Shown here one piece after another: positions 56,967 through 64,000 of a stretch of 64,000 nt of DNA (position 1 is the stretch's first letter; each line of letters starts with the position of its first letter). The DNA is taken from contig WRBO01000006.1 of the NCBI GenBank assembly GCA_009784555.1, positions 1 through 64,000 of the forward strand, in the 5' to 3' direction. This DNA is from Bacillota bacterium. GTDB taxonomy: Bacteria; Bacillota; Clostridia; Christensenellales; UBA1242. Both the position numbers and the translations under genes were made by a program. The notes beneath the pieces were generated by a model that did not search any database, was not told the origin of the DNA, and saw only the letters and a list, made by a program, of their open reading frames with translations.

Positions 56967-58550
56967 ATGCGTGACAGTATGTACGACGACCCCTCCGAAG
57001 AAGAGGACGAGGACGAAGAAGGCGGGGAGTACGGCGACTACGGCGACGAGGAATTCGGCGACGATGCAACTGTGGGCGGCGACCCCGCAGAATTTGGTGG
57101 TGACGATTTCTCATCCGAATTTACGGGCGGTGGAACTGGCGCAGAAGAATTTGCGGGGAAGCTTATTGGTTCATCCAGCAAAACCGAAGACGGAATGAAT
57201 TGGCAGGGCGACGGCCCAATCCAAACTGCGGGCGCGGCCGCTGGAATGACCGCGGGCCAGGCGGCACAACTCGACAAAAAAACTGACGCCGTCGCCGCGC
57301 AAAAAAACAAAGAGGTCGGTGACGACAAAAATACAAAAGTCCAACGGGTCAATTATGAATACCTGAAAAAACATTGGAAGAAATGGCGCAAACACCGCAA
57401 AACGCGGGACACCGTCAAGCTACTGAACGTAAAGGTCAAGGTCGCGCTAAAGGCCGCAACTGGCGGCTGGTCAAGTGTCCTTATAATCATTCCAAAATGG
57501 AACTATCTGGTCGACCCGATTGGGTTCCTCTTGGAACTTATGGATAACCCTGTCATGACCATGTTGAATGCCCGAATGTTGCTTGATGCAATGTTACTGG
57601 CACCACCGGTCCAGGCATTGCTTGTAAAACTCGCCCGCGATTACGAAACAGCTCAACGCCGCTCATTACGCGGCCGTGCAAAGGCAAAGGTCCAGGCGGC
57701 AAAGAACAAAGTCGCAAATTCAAAGGTCGGTCGCGCGGCAAAAAAGGTCGGCGATGGCGCGAAAAAAGTCGCCGAAGCACCGGGCAAGGCAAAAAAAGCG
57801 GTAACGGACAAAATGAACGCCGCAAAGGACAAGGTCGGCGGCGCGGTAAAGGCTAAAATGGATGCCGCCAAATCCAAGGTAAAAGAAAAAGCAGGCACGG
57901 TAAAATCCAAAATCGCCAACTCAAAGGCAGGGCAAAAGGTCGGCGCGGCAAAGAAAAAGGTCGGGGGTGCTGCTCGTGGCGCACTCGGTGCGGTTAAAAA
58001 GGCACCGGGCGCGGCGGTCGACGGGGCAAAACGCGGTATCCAACGCGGTGCGGGTGCGGTTGGTGGTGTTGCGGGCAAACTCGGCGGTGCAATCGGCGGT
58101 GCGGCGGGCCGGGTCAAGGACAAAATCGCAAATTCAAAGGTCGGCCAATTCGCTGGCGGTATCAAGGACAAGGTCGGCGGTGCGGCTCGGGGTGCAATGA
58201 ACGTGGCTGAAAAGGCGGGCAACGCGGTAGGCATGAAGGCCTCCGGACTAAAAGCCTCCCTTGGCAAGGTCGGTGACCAAGTAAAATCGGGCATAAACGC
58301 CGCGGGCAACGTGGCAAAGGCCGCGGGCGGCGGAATTGCAACTGGTATGGGCCATGCCGCGAACTTTGCGGGCTCTGCAAAAGACGCAATCAAACGGGGC
58401 GCGGGTGCCGCGGGGCGAGGTATAAAGAGTGGCGCAAATGCACTAAACAATATCCGCCAAGGCCCAAAACACATGCTCGGCCAACATTTCGGCAGTGCCA
58501 ACACAATGGCAAACCTGCAAAACTTCGATTGGGGTGCGCTACCTGCATAG
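56967..58550 (+). CDS. Bipolar low-complexity protein: acidic N-terminus, Lys/Ala/Gly repeat-rich C-terminus
   Basis: N-terminal 'EEEDEDEEGGEYGDYGDEE'; repeats such as 'KVKDKIANSKVGQ', 'KDKVGGAARGA'. Confidence 0.65.
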   Translation: MRDSMYDDPSEEEDEDEEGGEYGDYGDEEFGDDATVGGDPAEFGGDDFSSEFTGGGTGAEEFAGKLIGSSSKTEDGMNWQGDGPIQTAGAAAGMTAGQAAQLDKKTDAVAAQKNKEVGDDKNTKVQRVNYEYLKKHWKKWRKHRKTRDTVKLLNVKVKVALKAATGGWSSVLIIIPKWNYLVDPIGFLLELMDNPVMTMLNARMLLDAMLLAPPVQALLVKLARDYETAQRRSLRGRAKAKVQAAKNKVANSKVGRAAKKVGDGAKKVAEAPGKAKKAVTDKMNAAKDKVGGAVKAKMDAAKSKVKEKAGTVKSKIANSKAGQKVGAAKKKVGGAARGALGAVKKAPGAAVDGAKRGIQRGAGAVGGVAGKLGGAIGGAAGRVKDKIANSKVGQFAGGIKDKVGGAARGAMNVAEKAGNAVGMKASGLKASLGKVGDQVKSGINAAGNVAKAAGGGIATGMGHAANFAGSAKDAIKRGAGAAGRGIKSGANALNNIRQGPKHMLGQHFGSANTMANLQNFDWGALPA

Positions 58551-58598
58551 GGGCACAGTCTATTTTACAATCTCCAAACTTTCTGCTAAACTACACCC

Positions 58599-59195
58599 AT
58601 GGATGTCAAGGGAATGATGAAAACCGCGGGCACGACGCTTGCCTGTCTTTTCCTTGTCTTGGCATATGGGCTGGGAATTTTCGGCTTCTTGGCCCCCGCG
58701 CCCATGGTTCGGCTAACCGACGAAATGGGCCTGCAAAGAGCCGCCAGCATGTTCCAAGAACGTGTCTACCGCCGCGACCCAACCCGCGAAAACATAATGT
58801 TGGCATTGGACAGATTCATCGACGCAGACCGCCATAACAAAGTAATCGAATTCGCGGAAAAACTCTTTGCATACGACGAAACAACATTGGTTACACCACG
58901 TATCAGGGACGCATATGTAGCATCCCTCTTGGCACACGGCCGCGTAAACGATGCATTGGGATTTGTGGACTACGCAACATTACCAATAAACCTTCTGCGC
59001 CCCTGCTTTGTGTTCTTCATCTTGGACGCATCCGACCAACTAACTGACCAACAACGCGAAGACCTGCGGCAATCATACCTCGTATACGTCCTGGATTTCC
59101 GCAACACACCAACGACAAATGACATGGAGCACGCGATAATGCAACTCTTCATTCTACGAACCCAAGACTTCTATAATTCAATGCCAAGGAGCTAA
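58599..59195 (+). CDS. Hypothetical protein with N-terminal TM
   Basis: 'TLACLFLVLAYGLGIFGFLAP'; TGCTAAACT 6 nt before ATG. Confidence 0.6.
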   Translation: MDVKGMMKTAGTTLACLFLVLAYGLGIFGFLAPAPMVRLTDEMGLQRAASMFQERVYRRDPTRENIMLALDRFIDADRHNKVIEFAEKLFAYDETTLVTPRIRDAYVASLLAHGRVNDALGFVDYATLPINLLRPCFVFFILDASDQLTDQQREDLRQSYLVYVLDFRNTPTTNDMEHAIMQLFILRTQDFYNSMPRS

Positions 59196-59203
59196 AAGTA
59201 AAT

Positions 59204-60346
59204 ATGACTAATAACCAAGATAAATACAGGGTCCAGGGTTCAACCCTGGTCGAACCCGACCGGGCCATTTTGGTCGGCGTCGGGGTAAACACAATATTGG
59301 AAGAATCTGCCTTGGACGAACTCGCGGCCCTTTGCGAAACATGCAACATCCAAACCGCCGCGCGAATTATCCAAAACCGCAAAGACATTGACGTCACATA
59401 TTACGTCGGTCGGGGCAAGGTAGACGAAATCGCCGAACTGGTGCGCGAACATTCCGCAACCGTGGTCGTTTTTGACGTGGAACTCTCGGGCTCAAAACAA
59501 CGAAATCTCGAGGGCGTGCTAAACGTCCCGGTCTTGGACAGGAGCCGTGTCATCCTCGACATCTTCGCACGACGCGCCCAGAGTATGGAGGGCAAGCTCC
59601 AAGTCGAACTGGCCCAACTCAAATATAACCTTCCGCGCCTCATCGGTTCGGGCGGCCTAATGTCCAAAATGCGCAACGCCGTCGGTATGCGCGGCCCGGG
59701 CGAGAAAAAACTGGAACTCGACAAACGTCGCATCCGCGAAGACATATCCGAATTGGAAAAACAGCTTAAAAAAATGTCGCAAAATCGAACCTTGAACAAA
59801 AACCTGGCCCAAAAATCTGGCAAGCCCCGTGTCTGTCTCGTGGGCTATACAAACAGCGGCAAATCAACACTATTAAACAGCATGACCAAGGCAGGTGTCC
59901 TGGCCGAGGACATGCTTTTCGCCACCCTCGACCCAAAAACATCCAACATCTTCATCGCGGATGTGGAGCGGGGGTATGGCGGGAAACAAATCCTTTTGAC
60001 CGATACGGTCGGCTTCATCGACAAACTGCCGCACGAATTCATCAACGCATTTGAATCCACATTGGACGAGGCACGTTATGCCGACCTCCTTCTACACGTG
60101 GTCGACATCTCAAACGAACAATACGCCGACCAAATCGCGGTGGTAAACTCCGTCTTGAAAAAAATCGGTGCCGACCACGTACCGACTCTGCTCGTATTAA
60201 ACAAAATTGATAAATTATCGCAAATCGGCCAGGAAATGCTTGGCCGAGAATTCGGAAGCCAGCAATTCGTCGCCATCTCTGCCAAGCGTAACGAAAAAAT
60301 AGACGAACTTAAACAACAAATAGTAGGAAAGTTGGACAAAATCTAA
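59204..60346 (+). CDS. hflX: GTPase HflX
   Basis: 'YYVGRGKVDEIAELV', 'LDRSRVILDIFARRAQSMEGKLQVELAQL', 'VGYTNSGKSTLLNSMTKA'. Confidence 0.95.
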   Translation: MTNNQDKYRVQGSTLVEPDRAILVGVGVNTILEESALDELAALCETCNIQTAARIIQNRKDIDVTYYVGRGKVDEIAELVREHSATVVVFDVELSGSKQRNLEGVLNVPVLDRSRVILDIFARRAQSMEGKLQVELAQLKYNLPRLIGSGGLMSKMRNAVGMRGPGEKKLELDKRRIREDISELEKQLKKMSQNRTLNKNLAQKSGKPRVCLVGYTNSGKSTLLNSMTKAGVLAEDMLFATLDPKTSNIFIADVERGYGGKQILLTDTVGFIDKLPHEFINAFESTLDEARYADLLLHVVDISNEQYADQIAVVNSVLKKIGADHVPTLLVLNKIDKLSQIGQEMLGREFGSQQFVAISAKRNEKIDELKQQIVGKLDKI

Positions 60347-60361
60347 ACAGGAGATAAAATT

Positions 60362-61978
60362 ATGGAAAACAAGGAAAAAGAAAGCCTTAATTGGATTGAA
60401 CGGGATATCATCGAATCACGGGCCCGCGGACAAAAAATCATAACGCGATTCCCACCCGAACCAAACGGATTTCCGCATATCGGACATGCCAGTGCCGCCA
60501 TCGTCAACTTTGGCTTCGCAACAAAATACGATGGATACCTAAACCTGCGAATGGACGACACCAACCCTGAAAAAGAAGACATGAAATACGTTGATGCCAT
60601 GGTGGACGCAATGGAATGGCTGGGCATCAAATACAAAAACCTGTTCTTTGCCTCCGATTATTATGAACAACTGTACGACATGGCGGTTGGCCTTGTAAAA
60701 AAAGGCCTGGCTTACGTCGACTTCCAAACGGCCGAACAAATATCCGCCACCCGCGGAACCCTAACAACTGCGGGACAGGACAGTCCCTACCGCAACACCA
60801 CCCCCGCCGAAAACCTAAAACTCTTGGCCGACATGCGCGCGGGTAAATTCCCCGACGGTCATTGCGTCCTGCGCGCTAAAATAGACATGGCCTCGGGCAA
60901 CGTGCCAATGCGCGACCCGGTCATGTACCGAATTATGCGCGAAAAACACTACCGCACGGGCGACAAATGGTGCATCTACCCGATGTACGACTTCGCACAC
61001 TGCCTATCGGACGCAATAGAAGGCATCAGCCACAGCTGCTGTTCCCTCGAATTCGACAATAACCGCCCCCTCTACGATTGGTATGTCGAACACGCATGGA
61101 CGGGAAAGGGCCGCCCAAGACAATTTGAATTCAGCCGCCTAAACATAGAACAAACAGTCATGAGCAAACGCTACCTAAAACGCTTCGTTGACGAGGGCAC
61201 CGTAGAGGGCTGGGACGACCCGCGTATGCCAACGATTGGCGGTATGCGCCGCCGCGGTTATCCCGCATCTGCAATTATCGAATTCGTGCGGGCAATGGGC
61301 CTGTCCCGTGCACCCCGAACCGTACCGCTGAACGCGCTCGAATTCTATGTTCGCACTCACCTCGACCCCGTCGCAACACGGGTTGCCGTGGTCTTTGACC
61401 CAATCAAAATTGTCATCACAAATTATGAAACGGGCAAAACCGAAAAACTCCCAATCGCCAACAACCCGCACGACGAAACCGCGGGAACCCACGAAATCAA
61501 CTTCGGCCGCGAAATATATATTGATGGCGAGGACTTTTCGGTAAATCCTGAAAAGGGCTGGAAACGCCTCTCACCTGGGGGCACCGTCCGTTTGCGCGGT
61601 GCATATATTATCAAATGTGACCGTGTTGTTACCGACAAATCGGGCAAAATTACCCATCTGGAATGCTCATATTACAAGGACAGCAAGAGCGGCAATGATA
61701 AAAGCGGCATCAAACCAAACGGAACAATCCACTTTGTCGAATCAACAACGGGGGTGCCAATCACGGTGAACGAATACTTACCGCTACTGCATTCGGGCAC
61801 CGCATTGGCCGAGGAAAATATCAACAAAGAAAGCAAAATCACCCACAACGCCATCGCCGAGCCATTCATCAAAACCATAAAACACGGGCACCCCTGTCAA
61901 TTCGTGCGAAAAGGATTTTTTGCGCTTGACAAAGACACAACATTCATTAAAACTGTAGGTTTGCGGGAGGGAAAATAA
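60362..61978 (+). CDS. glnS: Glutaminyl-tRNA synthetase
   Basis: 'TRFPPEPNGFPHIGHASAA', 'LRMDDTNPEKE', 'YDFAHCLSDAIEGISHS', 'VMSKRYL'. Confidence 0.95.
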   Translation: MENKEKESLNWIERDIIESRARGQKIITRFPPEPNGFPHIGHASAAIVNFGFATKYDGYLNLRMDDTNPEKEDMKYVDAMVDAMEWLGIKYKNLFFASDYYEQLYDMAVGLVKKGLAYVDFQTAEQISATRGTLTTAGQDSPYRNTTPAENLKLLADMRAGKFPDGHCVLRAKIDMASGNVPMRDPVMYRIMREKHYRTGDKWCIYPMYDFAHCLSDAIEGISHSCCSLEFDNNRPLYDWYVEHAWTGKGRPRQFEFSRLNIEQTVMSKRYLKRFVDEGTVEGWDDPRMPTIGGMRRRGYPASAIIEFVRAMGLSRAPRTVPLNALEFYVRTHLDPVATRVAVVFDPIKIVITNYETGKTEKLPIANNPHDETAGTHEINFGREIYIDGEDFSVNPEKGWKRLSPGGTVRLRGAYIIKCDRVVTDKSGKITHLECSYYKDSKSGNDKSGIKPNGTIHFVESTTGVPITVNEYLPLLHSGTALAEENINKESKITHNAIAEPFIKTIKHGHPCQFVRKGFFALDKDTTFIKTVGLREGK

Positions 61979-62569
61979 ATGAAAAAAAAACCGATGAGGG
62001 TAACCGTCTACGGCGGTACAAATAACAAGGCATTCACGGAACAGGAACTGGATTGCAGCGAACGCTTGGGCCGATACCTGGCAAAAATAGGGGCCGAGGT
62101 TCTGACCGGTGCCTGCCGCGGGTTTCCGCGTTTCGTAGGGCGCGAGGCCGCGCGCAACGGGTCAAAAGTAATAGGGTACAGTCCCGCCATGAACGAACAG
62201 GAACATATCGAAAAATACAAATTCCCAATGGACGGGGTAACCCACATGGAATATATAAAGGTCAATGGCGAGCACCAGGCGGACAACTTTCTGCGCAGAA
62301 GCTGGGACATGGTTCCCTTCAGCGACGTTGCAATCGCTCTCGGCGGTTCTTGGGGCACCTATACCGAACTTTTATTCTCTTTCTGGTACAAAAAAACCAT
62401 CATCTTGGTCCAGGGTTTCGGTGGTGCGACCGAGGCTTTCGCCAACACATGGAACTTCTTCGACAGCCGCGATAACAACCCTGCGGTACACATGGGGTCA
62501 ACAATCATAAATGTTGCAAACGTGGACGAGGCCATTGCCGCTCTCGAAAAACTCCACTCCAAACTCTAA
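61979..62569 (+). CDS. LOG-family (lysine decarboxylase-like fold) protein
   Basis: 'VTVYGGTNN', 'GAEVLTGACRGFPRFVGREAARNG', 'ALGGSWGTYTELLFSFWYKK'. Confidence 0.75.
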   Translation: MKKKPMRVTVYGGTNNKAFTEQELDCSERLGRYLAKIGAEVLTGACRGFPRFVGREAARNGSKVIGYSPAMNEQEHIEKYKFPMDGVTHMEYIKVNGEHQADNFLRRSWDMVPFSDVAIALGGSWGTYTELLFSFWYKKTIILVQGFGGATEAFANTWNFFDSRDNNPAVHMGSTIINVANVDEAIAALEKLHSKL

Positions 62570-62624
62570 TCTCTAGGCAACAATCGTTTGACTACATGCC
62601 CCCGTGTCAACTATCATAGTATAT

Positions 62625-64000
62625 ATGAAGTTTTTGGTGGGGGCCCTATGTTTCGCTTGCCTATGCTTGGGCGGCATTTTCACAACGGTGGATAACACAT
62701 CATACGCACCAATGCCGATGTCAATTCTCCCCGCGTCTACCATGCACGCAACCGACCAATTCCTATTGGTACATTACCGCGACAATAATCGCCGCAATAA
62801 TTCGGTTCCTGTGAACGACCTAATTCTTCACGCTGGCGGCCCTATTCATAACAATTGGACACATCAATCCGCCAATGTCCGTTACGGCGACTTCGGTGGG
62901 GTAGCAGGCAGCACAGGTTCCTTCACCTTTGAATTCCGCAACGGAAATTCTGCACGGATTGTTGACGGTACACGGTTTATAACAACCGAATTTGCGGCCC
63001 CTGCAAACCCATCGGCATTCGCCGACTTGCCCGCGCGCTATGTTCGCTTGGAAACCATGGTAAATGACTTGGGGGTCAACCTCAATACCTTAAGTGTCAC
63101 TTTCGCACACATAGGAACATACAGGGTACGTATCCACAGCGGCATCTCAACCCAACAATTCATGAACGAATACATCATCACCGTGCGCAACGGAATTTTT
63201 GACGATGACTTTACGATTGATGTTTTTGTCGGCACAACGGCAACTAACTCCATAAGCATGTTCAACTCGGGTATTCCCTCTGACATTGTGGTCAACGCAA
63301 TGGTCAACGGCCGCGCGGACATATCCACTGGGCCGATTTTTTGGAATATCGCATCAATACGCCTGCTCCAAGGCGAGGCTGGCCCCGACGCCGAAAACCT
63401 CTTCTCGACTCATATGTCACCGCCTGTCGCGGCACCTGGCCGCAACGACCGCCTAACATTCACCACCCGCCACGAGGCCATTTTTGAAAACCACATCCCA
63501 TACACCCTACACATGCAAATTCGCATTGTCCTACCAAACATAACGCCGACTGGACATGCGGTACCCGAAGACCAAATAATAACCGTCTCACGCCCCGTTG
63601 TTATCACTTTCCGCCCTGTACCAACCCCTGGCGCGCGCTCACCATTCCCATGGATGGGCTTGTTAATTTCCATTCTGGTCATGGGCGCTCTCGGCGCAGG
63701 CTGGTGGGGCAGTAACTGGCTAATCCGCAACAGCCAATACACCCACGAGGCCCGCCGCCTCTCCAACCGACGAGGCATCGACACACCAACCAACCGAAAT
63801 ATCGACGACCTGCGCGAACAAATCCAATCCGAGGTCAACGAAGCTCGCGAAAACGAACTCGTCGCCGACCTATATTCTGCGGTTGACGGCACGGTCGCCG
63901 ACATGGGCCGCGAAATGTACGACCGCATCACAAAAATGCACGAACAGGGCAGGCAAACCTTCGACGAACCACCATCCGACCCCGCCCCCCGCAAAAAACC
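62625..64000 (+). CDS. Extracytoplasmic protein with signal peptide and C-terminal TM (truncated by window end)
   Basis: My translation from ATG 62625 (not in ORF track): 'MKFLVGALCFACLCLGGIFTTVDNTSYAPMPMS...PFPWMGLLISILVMGALGAGWWGSNW...'; TTGACT-18-TATCAT 7 nt before ATG. Confidence 0.75.
   Translation, partial: MKFLVGALCFACLCLGGIFTTVDNTSYAPMPMSILPASTMHATDQFLLVHYRDNNRRNNSVPVNDLILHAGGPIHNNWTHQSANVRYGDFGGVAGSTGSFTFEFRNGNSARIVDGTRFITTEFAAPANPSAFADLPARYVRLETMVNDLGVNLNTLSVTFAHIGTYRVRIHSGISTQQFMNEYIITVRNGIFDDDFTIDVFVGTTATNSISMFNSGIPSDIVVNAMVNGRADISTGPIFWNIASIRLLQGEAGPDAENLFSTHMSPPVAAPGRNDRLTFTTRHEAIFENHIPYTLHMQIRIVLPNITPTGHAVPEDQIITVSRPVVITFRPVPTPGARSPFPWMGLLISILVMGALGAGWWGSNWLIRNSQYTHEARRLSNRRGIDTPTNRNIDDLREQIQSEVNEARENELVADLYSAVDGTVADMGREMYDRITKMHEQGRQTFDEPPSDPAPRKK

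Noticed and set aside
57653-58504. 283-aa Pro/Ala/Phe-rich ORF on minus strand
   Set aside because: Antisense shadow of the Lys/Ala/Gly repeat region.

Overview
64 kb of a bacterial chromosome, gene-dense and mostly conserved housekeeping plus lineage-specific genes. The content (whiA, spore-coat-F-like genes, DUF1540, SD motifs) looks like a Firmicutes/Clostridia-type lineage. Recognisable genes: secA, tpiA (two copies), rplI, a glmU-like gene, dam-type MTase, efp, whiA, dnaE, metQNI-type transporter, recR, pgk, gpmI, a cyclic-2,3-DPG-synthetase-like gene, a polar amino-acid ABC transporter, hflX, glnS and a LOG-family gene. There are two tRNAs: Arg-ACG and Leu-AAG. I found no CRISPR array, prophage or IS element. 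Most interesting signals: (1) two amino-acid-specific leader-peptide attenuators not in the ORF track. One encodes MKQIAFIAKGATVMMMHSGYRM* in front of metQNI; the other encodes MKTQVGIKLNARRASKRRT* in front of a polar amino-acid ABC transporter. Each has a leader hairpin, a terminator and a long complementary antiterminator segment in the same layout. (2) A LysR-type DNA-binding domain fused to a degenerate L-asparaginase domain, divergent from a double asparaginase-like protein, with a palindrome between them. (3) Many operons whose -10 box lies 5-9 nt upstream of the start codon, implying widespread leaderless mRNAs. (4) A second TIM in the glycolytic operon with catalytic Glu replaced by Gln, whose start region is tandemly duplicated. 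(5) A highly structured ~440-nt intergenic region that may be an ncRNA. (6) Two paralogous modules of ABC ATPase, permease and beta-helix surface protein. All calls are by reading only; no database search or folding program was run.
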